In this document: piece by piece, positions 23,839 through 35,113 of the stretch
How positions within the stretch are numbered: position 1 is the first letter of the stretch
How the letters are laid out: each line of letters opens with the position of its first letter
NCBI GenBank assembly: GCA_003665825.1
Contig: QPFY01000016.1
Location: forward strand, 744,001-808,000
Length of the DNA: 64,000 bases
Direction of reading: 5' to 3'
Source of the DNA: Microbotryum silenes-acaulis
Lineage: Eukaryota > Basidiomycota > Microbotryomycetes > Microbotryales > Microbotryaceae
Made by a program: the position numbers and the translations under genes
Notes under the pieces: generated by a model
Database searches by the model: none
Told to the model about the DNA's origin: nothing
What the model saw: the letters and a program-made list of their open reading frames with translations, nothing else

Positions 23839-24955
23839 CGGAGGTGGACCCCTGGGGGTGTTTGAGCGCTTCCAACGCGACGTCGACCGCATCCTTGAGC
23901 GGCTTGGATTTCTTGGCCTCTTTTGAAGCTCCGATCGTTTCGAGGGCTGAGATGACCAGGATGCCCGAGACGAGGGAGTGGGATCCTGGCGCCGAGATGG
24001 TCGTCGTGGACGCGATCGAGGACCTGTGCGGCTGCGATTCTGCAGAGTCGATTCTAGGGCTCGAAGTGGAAGACACGACGCGAGACGAAGGAGAGCCGTG
24101 CACGGGGACAGATGGGGACGCGACTCGTTCGGGTGTCGGGTTCGCTTTGGTCGGCACGGCCGGGGGAGGTGTCTGGGACCGGGCCGGCTGGGAGTCGACC
24201 TCGGCCACTGCGGCGGCAGCGTCGGCCAAGACGGAAGCAGGTAGTGCGACCGGGGTTGATGTCGACAGTTGTACATCCTCGAACTCTGACGGGGTGATCG
24301 GGGGCTCGGATAAGGACCGCTCGGGTGCTAACTGGTTGTCGTTCGTCGACGTGGCGCTGGCTCGTGTCGACGGCGATTGCTCGGAGGGGTGCTCGATACG
24401 TGGTCCATCGGGGGTCTCGTCTATGCCATTCACCGAGTCGAGTTGGTTGATCTCAGTTCTAGAGGGTGGTGATGGTGTTGCGTCGGCGCCCTGTACCTCG
24501 GAGCGCGGCTGAACCTGCTCAGCGGTGGCTGTGGTAGTGGAGGTGCCAGTCGCGGCGCCCAGTCGGCTCGTCGTCGCGTCCGAGGCGAGTCGATCGAGTG
24601 CTTGCACCTCGTCCTCCGGCGGTCCTTCGGGCGTGACCAGCCTCTCCTCATCGACCATGGGTCTTTCAAGCGAAGGGATGTCGATCTTGGGTCGTGACGA
24701 TACGGGTGCCTCGACCAGCTGGGCCGTTATCTCGAACTCGGGCTCTAGCACCGGTGGTTCAAGCTCAAGCTTCGGCTCGTCGACCGGCTGCTGCACGGGC
24801 TCTGTCTCGGGAGCTGCTGCGGAGGCGATCGGAGCAGCAGTCGTGTCCTGAGCCGAGGTAGACTGGGCAGGGTCCGAAGTACTACTGGGCATGACACTGC
24901 CACTCGCACTGCCACTCGCACTGGTCGGGGCCGGTGCCGAGTCGTCGTCCGCCAT
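17991..24955 (-). CDS. SEC7: Sec7-family ARF guanine-nucleotide exchange factor (trans-Golgi)
   Basis: Large exchange factor that activates Arf1 for Golgi vesicle formation. Eight exons (24955-22944, 22873-22721, 22646-20556, 20490-20160, 20085-19469, 19399-19116, 19036-18388, 18318-17991) join to 2154 residues, close to yeast Sec7. The N-terminal 350 residues are disordered Ser/Thr/Pro-rich. DCB and HUS helical regions follow, including 'FELSCEIFWRVL', 'KKEIEVLLNEIFLPILE' and 'LVDIYLNYDCD'. The Sec7 domain spans about residues 1030-1225: 'GIKKFNFKPKRGVSFLIETG', 'QIGEYLGEGDAENIATMHAF', and 'FLQSFRLPGEAQKIDRYMLK' with the catalytic glutamic finger at about 1128. C-terminal HDS repeats such as 'LALDSLRQLAMRFLEKEELA' complete the BIG/Sec7 layout. 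A hexanucleotide run near 23810-23840 encodes a Gly-Ser repeat. It is divergent from NOP56. Confidence 0.96.
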
Positions 24956-25263
24956 CTGGCTCGTCTCGGATGCGGCTGGGTGCGGTGAGTGAGCGGACAC
25001 GCAGTCAAGGCGCGCCGTGAATACATGGCGCGCGTATTATTCACGGCGCGCGTGTGGGTCGCTGAGCTTGACTGAGTGAGTGACGCCCCAAGTCCCAAGC
25101 GGTCCGTGCGAGTTGCGAGCCGCCCGCTTTAAACGACTGGGAACCGTTCGCAGCAGTTCGCCGCCAGCGCGCCCGCCGCCATTTTCCTGCGGCCCGGGCC
25201 AGCGCTTACACCCACTGCTGCTTCACTCCCCGCACTCACTCTCACACATTTGTACCTCGCATC
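24956..25263. promoter_or_regulatory. Bidirectional promoter SEC7 / NOP56
   Basis: Only 308 nt separate the two divergent start codons. It contains an exact 14-bp inverted repeat (arms 25010-25023 and 25038-25051, built on GCGCGCC-GTGAATA) around a 14-nt spacer that itself holds GGCGCGCG. Long pyrimidine-rich DNA precedes the NOP56 start. Confidence 0.55.
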
Positions 25264-27226
25264 ATGGCGACTCATGTGAGTATCAGTCTTCCGTCACAGA
25301 GATCGCTCTCGATCGTCGCCCGTCGTGCCTCCGCTAACCCGTTTCGCATCCCCGCTCCCCTGAATGCGGCTGCCCCTACCCCTACCCTACCCCCTGCCTC
25401 GATCGCACCGCCCTTACCTCTCCCATCGCCGCTCTCCCCCTCCCCAACAGGTGCTGTTCGAGTCAGCCACAGGGCTCGCGCTCTTCTCGTCCTCGTTCGT
25501 CGAAGAGGTCGGCAAATCCGCCAAGAATGTGCAGGCCTCGATCGACGAGCTGAGCAAGTTTGGCAAGATGGTCAAACTCGTCTCGTTCGTGCCGTTCCAG
25601 GACGCCGCACATGCGTTGGAGGTCGCGAATGATGTTTCAGAAGGTGCGTTCTTCTGCTGCGTTCGGTTGCAGAGAACGCCTTGCTGCTGTCTCACGGGGG
25701 CCAAATCGCAGGGTCATGTCACCTCCGCTTCGGGCCTTCCGACTGGCGAGGACGATGCGCCTTCGGACACCCTACGCCACATACTGATCCGAAACTCCTC
25801 GCTTTTTCTATCAGGTGTCGTCCACGAATTCCTGCAGGGCCTGCTCGAGCTCAATCTTGGCAAAAAATCCGGCGTCGTCTTGGGCGTCGAGGAACGCGGC
25901 CTCGCTTCGTCCATCAAATCCATCCTCGGCATCGACTGCGACACCTCGGACCGATCGCTCGAACTGATTCGTGGTGTCCGTCTCCACTCTGAAAAACTCC
26001 TCGCCGGCCTTGAACATGGCGATATGAGTCGTTCGCAACTCGGTCTCGGGCACGCCTACTCGCGCGCCAAGGTAAAGTTCAACGTCAACCGATCCGACAA
26101 TATGATCATCCAGGCCATCGCTTTGCTCGACCAACTCGACAAGGACGTCAACTTGTTCGCGATGCGTGTGCGCGAATGGTACGGGTGGCACTTCCCTGAA
26201 TTGGTCAAGATTGTCCCCGACAACTACCAGTACGCCAAGGTCATCAGCTTCATCGGTGACAAGACGACTCTCTCGGACGACTCCATCGAAGGCTTGACCG
26301 AACTCTTGGAGAACAACGACGTCCTTGCTCGTAACGTCGTCGATGCCGCCCGTGCGTCCATGGGTACCGACATCTCCCCGATTGACCACCTCAACATCAA
26401 GAACTTTGCCTCTCGCGTCATCCACCTCTTCGAATACCGCAAATCGCTCCAAGCCTACCTCTCCGAAAAGATGGGTGTCGTCGCTCCCAACTTGGCCAGC
26501 CTGATCGGTGACACCGTAGGAGCTCGCTTGATCTCGCACGCCGGTTCCTTAACCAACTTGTCCAAATACCCCGCCTCGACGGTGCAAATCCTCGGTGCCG
26601 AAAAGGCCTTGTTCCGCGCGCTCAAGACCAAAGGCAACACACCCAAATACGGTCTCATCTATCACTCGACCTTCATCGGTCGTGCGGGAACCAAGAACAA
26701 GGGTCGCATCTCGCGTTTCCTCGCCAACAAGTGTTCGATCGCTTCCCGAATCGATTGCTTCTCCGATGCACCTTCGACCAAGTTCGGCGAGGTCTTGAGG
26801 GGTCAGGTCGAGGAACGTTTGGCTTTCTACGAGTCGGGCGCGAACCCTACCAAGAATGCGGACGCGATGAGGAAGGCTTTGGACCTCGTCAAGGCTGAGA
26901 ATGCGGGCAAGAACGTCGAGGAAGTCGCTTTGCCCGGGATGGAGGTCGATGAAGATGAGGCTGGGGCTGAGAAGCCGAAGAAGAAGAAGGACAAGAAGCG
27001 CAAGGCTGCTGGAGACGATGAAGAGGAACCGAGCAAGAAGGTCAAGGCTGGGGAGGCGATTGAAGATGATGGAGAGGCGGCAAAGAAGGAGGCGAAGCGG
27101 TTGAAGAAGCTCGCCAAGGCTGCGCAAAAGGCCGCGGAGGAGCTTGAGGCCGTTGCGGAGGACAAGTCGGAGAAGAAGGAGAAGAAGGAAAAGAAGGAAA
27201 AGAAGGAGAAGAAGGCCAAGGCATAA
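25264..27226 (+). CDS. NOP56: Nucleolar protein Nop56, box C/D snoRNP core
   Basis: Scaffold of box C/D snoRNPs that direct rRNA 2'-O-methylation in the nucleolus. Exons are 25264-25275 (only four codons), 25451-25643 and 25815-27226, giving 538 residues. The N-terminal Nop5/56 domain begins '[14 protein letters not shown]'. The coiled-coil and Nop domain follow, with '[19 protein letters not shown]', '[20 protein letters not shown]', '[20 protein letters not shown]', '[13 protein letters not shown]' and '[20 protein letters not shown]'. Those last blocks separate Nop56 from Nop58 and Prp31. The tail is a Lys/Glu-rich KKEK repeat, typical of fungal Nop56. Intron 2 (25644-25814, 171 nt) has no stop and keeps frame, so retention would insert 57 residues. 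I found no box C/D snoRNA in either intron, unlike animal NOP56. Confidence 0.96.
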
Positions 27227-27596
27227 GCGACTTACTTGTTGTCCTTTTCGTCTCTTTTCCCTTCCGCTGCACTTTCTTCTCTGTCTTTCTAATCCCCCCT
27301 TTTGTTCATCCTCTTCGCTTTCTTCTTTATGTGTTGCTGCCTGTAATATTAGGACTCATTGCTTAATACCTCCGAAGATGCCTTTATGATTTTTACTCGA
27401 GCTGAGCGACGGCGCCGCGTCATGTCTGGCAAATAGGAGCCTCTGGCGCTGTCGTCAAATACTAGGATCTCAGATTCGTAATGCAAGCAAACGATGACGC
27501 TCGGTGGAAGTAAGAAGTATATACGGAAGAAGGTATAAAAATGAACCAGATCCGAATACATATGAATATGTCAAAAGACGATCGAGCGACATAAGA
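27227..27596. other. Convergent 3' intergenic region NOP56 / pseudo-subtilase
   Basis: About 370 nt of T- and C-rich DNA between two stop codons on opposite strands, holding both 3' UTRs. No gene or repeat was seen. Confidence 0.4.
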
Positions 27597-30500
27597 TCAG
27601 GCATCGAAATTGAAAGGTGGGCTGAGCCAACTCTCCCAACTAGACTCGAGCTTCGGATCGGCCGTCGTTCGTACAGCACTGTGGAGCAAGCCATTATTTT
27701 TTTCAGTTGGCGACCCACAAAGTATGACAATATCAAGATCGAGATGACTGACCGCAGCAAGAACCGATACGGCGTCCCAACCACAACCGAGGCATTGACC
27801 CCCTTCTTAGCCGTCTCGTAGGACCCCTTGAAATCAACATGCACAGCCGTGAAACGACTAGACGTGAAGCCATCCACGGCGTAATTCCTCGCTTGGTTGA
27901 TGAGACCTTGGATGTGGCCTAGGGTCGACACGGAGGCGTGGGTTTGCGCTGCGCGGGGCATAAGGATGGAGGGGCTCAAATCGACGAGATCGTTCGAATC
28001 GAAGTTCTCGAGAGTGGGGATGTCGTCCTCTTCGGAGCGGCGTTTCAATCCTGCGTTGTTTCCGGGCGAGATTGTGGGCTTGAACGTCGTGTTGGCGAAG
28101 ACGAGATCCACGTTATAAGCACGGGTCGCCTCTGTACACCGGGGTCAAGGCCAAGAGAAGTTGGTCAGTAAATCTCTTCGTCACAAATGACCGATGTGAA
28201 GACCACTCACGAGACAAGCGGAAGGTCAATTGAACGCCCGAGCTCGTGTTGTAACTCTTGACCGCCGTAGCGCTCGTTTGGATCGACGCACTGGTCCTTT
28301 TCACATCCGAAACAAAAGGGAACCTCAGACCATCCTTGTACACCTGCGCATACGTTGACGTCTGGTCAAGGATGCGCATGTCTCTCATGTTGTTGGCCAT
28401 ACCAAAGTAAGGGACGTGGAACGTCTGCTTGTGCTGGTCGTCGGCTTGGATCTCGATGAAGCCGCTGTAGAGAGGGAAGAGGGCAACTTGACCGGATGAG
28501 ATTTGGGGGCGTGTGAACTTGATTTGGAAAGTAGAGGTCTTGCCGGCTTGCACCGTGATGCGACCGGGGCGGAACGAGGCTGACGCAGAGCGGGACAACA
28601 CATGAGGTTTGAGCGAGGGGTTGTACGCCCCCGACTTGTCGTACGTCGCTCGAGTCTGAGCTCCCAGGTCAGAATAACGGTACGTGACGGCCTTGGAATT
28701 CTTGTTCATGATCTTGATAATCTGCGTCCCGGCGAAATGTTCCGTGTCGTTGAGGTACAACTGGTTCGGCGAGACGAACGACTTGGCGCCGTACGCCCGA
28801 TCGACTTGGATCAGTCCTGCACCTTGAAGCATCGTCGTCTCTAACGGGCTCGTTGTGAGACGTTTGACGGGCACTTGTTTAGCCGTCGACGAGAAGAGTT
28901 GGCGCAGCTCGATCGGCCCGAACTTCTCGGATTTGCGAGCGGCAAGAATCAATGCAGCCGAGCCCGCCGCGAAAGGAGCGGCCATATCGGTGCCGCCTAA
29001 GACGGCGTACCCTCCCAAGGAAAGCGGGATCGTACTGATGATATTGTTTCCCGGGGCAGCGAAACTGGGTTGGCCGAACAAGTCGTTCGTCGGCCCAAAG
29101 GTGCTGAAGTAACTGATCTGGCCTCCGGTTTCGGTATCGAGAATGTTGAAATTGGGTTTGCTGTTCGCGGGGAACGCGACTTTGGGCCCTTGTTTCTTCT
29201 GCGCATTGTAGTATTTGAGCAGCTTGATGCCATCCTCTCGACGCATGTTCACCGTCGGAATCGAGCCTTGGACGTAGGCCCTGGCAAGAGGCTTGTCGCC
29301 GAGGCGTTGGTTGTAGAGAACGACGAATCGGGCACCCTTGGCCTGGGCATTATCGATCTGTTGACCGGAGTAGCAATCACTTCGCTGGATGACAACCAGT
29401 CGGTTGCGGAGATTCGGTGTGGACGAAGGCAAGGGGTCACAGGCATCATTGCCGGTATCGGCCTTGTCCGAAGTAAAGTAGACCGAGAGCGTCTCCTTCG
29501 TATCTAGAGGCGTCGCCGAGAGGTAGGGAAGGGGCGGATAGCCTCCCGACTTGAAAATCATGTCGTAGCCCGGCAAAGCGATGGATTGCACCGACGCGAC
29601 CGCGACCCCGGAGCGGGTGGCTGCAGGCGCCGAGGCGAAGAACATGCCTTCAGCTTGATGAGCTCCAATCGAGAAGACTGTGTGAATCCCCTGCTTATTG
29701 AGGCTCTCTACGACCGCTTGAATGTGCGTGGCGTCGAGCCAGCTGGCGAGGTTCGCGATGCTCATGCTGATCACGTCGGCTTTGTCCTTGGCGGCTCGGA
29801 GCAAGGCGTCGATGAGGATGTCGTCGGTCGTCTCGGCCGAGCAACTGAAGACGCGGTACATGCCGAGAGTGGCCTCGGGGACAACACCTGAGAATCCGTA
29901 CTTGTTCGCGTTGGCACCAATGACACCGGTGACTGCGAATACGAAAGCCTCAAACGATCTGAGTCGGTGCTCATCAGGTGCGACCATGGCTTAGTGATGA
30001 AGACTGACTGTGAGTACCATGAATGGAGCAGCTCGTGTACGGGTCCGGGCCGCTCTTCGGCGTGTTGCTCTTATCATCGTAGTACGCATACCCGAAAGCG
30101 ATCTTGCAACCTTTCCCAAAGCACCCACCCAGCACGGGGTGCTTGTAATCCACACCGGTGTCAATAATGGCGACCCTCATGCCAGCACCGAGGAATCCCT
30201 TGGCGTGCATCTTGTCAACGCCCGTCATGCGGTGAGGCGGAAACTGATCGTTCTTGTAATCGTTATCGCTACGGGGCAAGAGGTCCCGTCGCGAGATCAC
30301 TGACGCATTGGTAGAGTCGGAGTCCGAGGCGGAAAAAGAGGTACCGATCGTCTGGACGTCCTTGTCGGGGTGGGGGATGCTCCGGACAGGCCAAACGTCC
30401 TGGCGGATCGCAAACATTACGAACAGAGATCAGCGACATTGAGCAAAGGAGTTCCATCCGTAGCCTCTGTCGGCTCACCGTCACACCAGGGATGGCCATC

Positions 30501-30951
30501 AGATCCGCCTCCGTCGTCCCGAACGGAACAGAGATACTGGCCCCGGTGAAGATCCCGGGAGAAAGGAACGTCCGCTGCGTCATCACATCGATGCCATGGG
30601 CGCTGATCCGGTCAATGACGCTCGATACGGCCTGTAATTTGCAAAGACACGTTGTCATGTGACAAGAATGGTGGTCAGCTCGCGATTTGACTCGTCTTCA
30701 CCAAAATGGGTGTACGCCGGGTTCCGACGAGATGCGCCGAGGTCTGCGCGCTGAGGGTGGTTGGCGCAGACTAAGACTGGTACCATGGGAAAACTGACCA
30801 CATCTGCACGTTTGTTGAGGAGATTGCTCGAGTCACCAACAGAGATGATGAAACGGCCTGGAAGGGCTCTTCTTGTTTCTGCGGCCCCAGAGGTCGATAC
30901 AATGGCCGACGCAAGCGAGAGAACAGCTGCGAGCAAGTTGAGCGAAATCAT
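27597..30951 (-). CDS. Secreted subtilisin-fold (S8) protein lacking the catalytic serine (predicted pseudoprotease)
   Basis: Six exons (30951-30799, 30631-30479, 30399-30009, 29932-28211, 28131-27753, 27678-27597) join to 959 residues. A signal peptide covers about residues 1-23. An I9-like propeptide ends near 'LMAIPGVTDVWPVRSIP'. The peptidase domain keeps Asp182 ('RVAIIDTGVDYKHPVLGG') and His229 ('SCSIHGTHITGVIGA'). The position of the nucleophile reads 'VLGGTDMAAPFAAGSAALI': the Ser of the GTSMAAP motif is Asp548 (codon GAT, 28986-28988). The oxyanion Asn segment is also altered ('FSIGAHQAEGMFFASAPA'). A PA-like insert ('NRLVVIQRSDCYSGQQIDNA') and a C-terminal Fn3-like domain match large fungal S8A proteases. 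The reading frame is long and well spliced, so it looks maintained rather than decayed. The last intron was placed to restore the family's C-terminus. Confidence 0.85.
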
Positions 30952-31641
30952 CGCGTCCGACTACACGGCGTTGGGTCGCAAAGACAGTCGAGAAAGTGGA
31001 TGCAGTGGATTGAAGGAAGCAATTTCGTCAACGAGAATCTGCTGCACTCAAAGCCACTCAGACTGGGATCGTCCGTCTGAAGAGGGAGTCTGGGAGAACA
31101 AGCGTGACGGGACGGGTGTGGTCGAGCCTCCAGCGGAGCAAGTTCGAATTCCGTGGATCTAGATCATTTGAACAAAGCCAAACACCTTGCTTCGACGCTA
31201 AGAAAGCGGAAATGCCCTTGGAAAAGTCCACGACAAAGAGCCTTCTCCCCGGAGCCCTATGGACGTCGGGCCTTCCAAAGTCAGAGTGATCAATAGGCTC
31301 CTTCCGCGAAGGCCTCGGATTTGGCGCGCGTCGACATTCCAACATTCCGCAAAATTTCGACGCGCCGGCGCCGACGGAGCACGGGCCTCCGTGTCATGAA
31401 CGCGTCATCGTCATCGCTGCCAGCTGGGTCCAATTTTATGTGGAAAACAAAGTTTGAACGAGACGAATGGTATTTGTTGAGGTAGCACGTACAACCAGAT
31501 TATCCGTCGGACAAGTCAAAAGGCGAACTGCTCGATCGATCCATTGCTCCTGGAAGCGATTAGCTTGCGCTCGTCCTCGCTCGTCCCGGGCAGCAGCGCA
31601 CGTCACCGGCTGGCACCGGCACCGAGACCGTCAGCGTCGCG
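30952..31641. promoter_or_regulatory. Divergent intergenic region, pseudo-subtilase / TFC6
   Basis: About 690 nt between two divergent start codons. No protein-like frame was found. A CTTGCGC word at 31564-31570 lies 70 nt upstream of the TFC6-like start; the same word occurs in the EBP2 promoter. Otherwise unremarkable. Confidence 0.4.
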
Positions 31642-34600
31642 ATGGCGATCACAGCCCGCCCTCGTCGATCCACAGCTCGCACCGTCTCATATGTCAACCT
31701 TTTCGCACCTGCATCAACTTCAGGTTCGTCATCATCGTCGTCTGGAGATTCAGACAGCGACGAAGAGGGCGAGGGATCAAGTGGGGGTCACGACGCGTCG
31801 GATCGCAAGCCGAGTGCGAGCACCAGCAAGGGCAAGAGCTCTACCAAAAAGGCAGGCAAGAGCGAGGCCAAGTCCAAAGGGAAAGGGAAAGGGAAAGGAC
31901 GTGCGGCTTCGTCGGACGAAGACAGTGGATCGGTGTTTGGGAGCTCGGACGCAGCGGAGGAGGAGGCCGCTGACGATGACGACGAGGTCGATGAACTGCT
32001 CGAAGCATCCGACGACGATGATGCAGGCTCTGAACCTGAAGGATCGGATGCTGGGTCGAGCGACCGCGATGCCAATGCAGGACCGGCAGTCAAGATGCAT
32101 CGCAAGGTGCTGAAACCGACGGCCGCAAGGGGGAGATCGTCGGGCAAGCACACCAAAACCCGAACCGACCACGTCCACTCAAGACGAGCTCAGCCACCGA
32201 GGCAGAAGCGAAGGACATTGTTGGACCCGAATTGGATCAGTATCGGTGCGAATTACGAACCACCGTATCGAGCACTTGACGAAGGCACCGACAGTTCGCC
32301 TTGGACGATTCGTGATGAGGGAGAAACGGCCGAGACGATCGATGATGAGGCACAGTCCAAGTTCATGGAGGCGTGGGCGATGCACCCTTTCGGCATTCAC
32401 AAATCATTGCTCCGTGATAATGCATGGGAGAAGGGCAAGTGGACCGCAACGGGCATGTCGCCCAAGTGGGGCGGCTGGTATGACTCTAAACCCTCCACTT
32501 CGGTCCTTTCCGCGGAGTAAGCGCTGAACACGTCTACAGCCGGAGGGTAGCATGCTCACCAATCGTCCGCATTGAACTTCCACAGGAAGTGCACTGCATA
32601 CCTTCCTACTCTCGTCTATCCCTCCCTCCCGACCAAAGTCTACCTCGGCGAAGAACTTGCTGCCGAGGTCGACCACCATAACGAAGCAAATTCAGCTGCG
32701 ATGCCGGTCGATGAGGATGAAGGGGAGGCTGGAGATGATCATGAGCTAGAAGAAGGGGTCAAGATCTGGGTTGGACCTTTGTTTGACGAGAATGAGCAGC
32801 AGCTTGTCCACTTGAAGCGCTTCGAAACGCATCGGCTGGGTACGTTGGGCTGCGACTAGGACGTGGACGAGCCAAGAAAGGTGTGACACCGCTGATGGCT
32901 CTCCTCGATCGATATCCAATAACAGACGAATATCTTCCAAACAAACCTGGCCACATATTGAACGCCGGAGGCCCAGTCTCGGGCCTCGCTTGGTGTCCAC
33001 GCCCCGACCCTGCCCCATCCACAGGTTGGTCGGTCGAGCGAAACAGGGTATGATGCAGCCAACTCATCAAAAGGTTTTCCAACAGAATACCTTGCCGTCT
33101 CGTGCTTCTGCTCGGCCGAAGCGACACTGAAGATGACCAAAGTGCCCGGTCCGACGATGATTCAAATCTGGTCTCTTGACACGTCCGATCCCAGCGATAT
33201 TTCGCTGGTGACCTCATTGTCGGCCGAGGCTCAAATGAAGTTTGAGATGGCACTTTGCGTCGATCAAGGGGATGCATGGGAACTCAAGTGGTGCCCTCGG
33301 GGAGGTGATCGAACGAAGCTGATGGACCACGATGAGACCGAAGAGAGCCTGGGTTTGCTCGGCGGTGTTTTCGAAGACGGAAGTTTGGCCGTGTTCACTG
33401 TGCCCAATCCAGTCGAGGCGAGAAAGCAACACAAGATCATGAATGACGATACACTCTACTGTGAGTCCTAAACCCATCGACCCATCCGTAACGCTCGTAC
33501 TGACCGTGTGTTCCTTGTACGCAGTGGCAGCCAAGCCGACACTGAGGATGGAACTGCCCGATACGAAGTGCACTTGCTTTGACTGGGCAAGCTACGAGAC
33601 TATTGTCGCCGGGTGCAACAATGGCTGGGTTGCCGTGTGGTCCGTCGGTGATGCGCTTCGATCCGGTGGCAAAATTCAAAGTGAGTGCGAACCAAGTTGA
33701 GCAAGTTGAGCGTTGACGCTGTGAGTGTCCAGCTAATGATCTTCCTCGCTGTCACAGCGGCGCGGCCGACTCATTACTTCAACGTCCACTTTGCCATTAT
33801 CCGATCAATTGCCGTCATCCGAGTGCCCCCGCTTTCCACCGCACTCGATGGTACGTTGGATCTCGACGGCGAGCCGACGATCATCGCCACGACGGGGTAC
33901 GATGGAACCGTCTTCAAGACCGATCTACGCGATCTGTCCTCGGTCTCTTCAATGCATCACGAGCGAAGTGAGTCGGAGTCGGTGGGATGTTGAAGTATTT
34001 TGCCTCGGCCGAGAAAAGAACTGACTTCGTTGGCTTCCCACCGGCGACCACAGGCACGGGAATCGCGCTCGCCTACTGTTCGCAATCAGGTTTGTTGCTC
34101 AGCGATGATCCTGAAGCCCGCGTGCGTGGTTCGGTGCTCAAGCCCAACAAGTCGGCAGCACGGGTGTGGCTCTCAGCCCATACTGGCCCAATCTGGGTGA
34201 GGATAAACCACGCGCTCGTTTGCCTGGACAAGGCATTGGCAATCCAACCTGGCTAACTACTCTTCTGCTGGTCGTTTATATCAGTCAATCGCCTCCTCTC
34301 CACATCACCCTTTCGCAGCCTCAGCTAGTGCCGATGGTTGTTTAATCATTGCCAACACGATCCGACCCAACCGTGATCGAGTCGTCAGAGTCAGTTCAGT
34401 CTCCAACTGGCCCTCTCATCTATAAACCCTCAAAGGACTAACCACCTGAAGCCTCCATCTTCCTCTCTTCCACTTCCGACACGACAGGGCAACTACGCCC
34501 AAAAAGTCTACCGCCTCGACTTCCACCGTAAATTGGGCGAGTATCGCATGATCGACAACATGTTACCCGAAGCTCGACCGACGGCCGATTCAAATGGGAA

Positions 34601-34766
34601 GATTATGTTCCGAGGATCGATGTCAACGGCGTCATGGTCGCCTGAAGTAGGGGTTGCTAGGGTCGCTTGGCATCCAGCTTTGGATCGGTGTGCTTTGTTG
34701 GCGAGTGGGACGATGTGTGGGTTGGTTAGAGTCGATTGGTGCGAAGGTGGGAAAGGGGTGGCTTGA
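31642..34766 (+). CDS. TFC6: WD40 protein, probable TFIIIC subunit Tfc6/Sfc6 (GTF3C2-like)
   Basis: Likely subunit of TFIIIC, which binds the B box of tRNA genes. Nine exons (31642-32516, 32586-32839, 32926-33024, 33086-33460, 33525-33680, 33758-33967, 34054-34196, 34285-34389, 34488-34766) join to 831 residues. The first 190 residues are acidic and Lys/Ser-rich (disordered), followed by a basic patch. After 'WAMHPFGIHKSLLRDNAWEK' comes a beta-propeller: 'GHILNAGGPVSGLAWCPR', 'QIWSLDTSD', 'LLGGVFEDGSLAVFTVP', 'FDWASYETIVAGCNNGWVAV', 'IIATTGYDGTVFKTDLRD', 'SIASSPHHPFAASASADGCL', and the C-terminal 'ARVAWHPALDRCALLASGTM'. This order of degenerate WD repeats fits Tfc6/GTF3C2. The assignment rests on pattern, not on a search, so another WD40 family remains possible. 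Confidence 0.75.
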
Positions 34767-35113
34767 CCAATGGAGACTTTGTGGCCCGCAAGGCTCGTCA
34801 TGTCATGCCAATGCTCTGGGGTTACTTGCGGAAGTAATGCATTTGCAGGAACGTTCGTGACTTGACGAGCAAGGCCTGAACAGGGACATAAAAAGAGTGA
34901 TCACATCGTTATTGGTGAGAAGGCGGGGTGGGGCTGCTGCAGCGAGCTATGCGACGAGGGATGGTGGACGGAGACAGAGAGAGCGCGAGACGCGTCAAAG
35001 GTAACGGGCTCAAGAACTCGTGACAAAGTACTAAACAGAAAGAAAGGGGAAGAGGAACGCATGCACATAAAAATTGGATCTTGACCGAATAGGCTTGAGA
35101 CGGGGCACGGTGC
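34767..35113. other. Convergent 3' intergenic region
   Basis: About 350 nt between the stop codons of the TFC6-like gene and the Gln-rich gene. Expected 3' UTRs only; no repeat or RNA gene recognised. Confidence 0.4.

Noticed and set aside
25644..25814. Box C/D snoRNA in NOP56 intron 2
   Set aside because: No C box (RTGATGA) with a properly spaced D box and terminal stem was found.
26549..27127. Minus-strand open frames over NOP56
   Set aside because: They mirror the Lys/Glu tail and Nop domain of NOP56; no independent support.
27681..27752. Open frame continuing past 'YRFLLR' to give a hydrophobic C-terminus on the pseudo-subtilase
   Set aside because: It reads through an intron (GTCAGT...CCACAG). 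Splicing gives the ending 'AVRTTADPKLESSWESWLSP', which matches the family's C-terminus.
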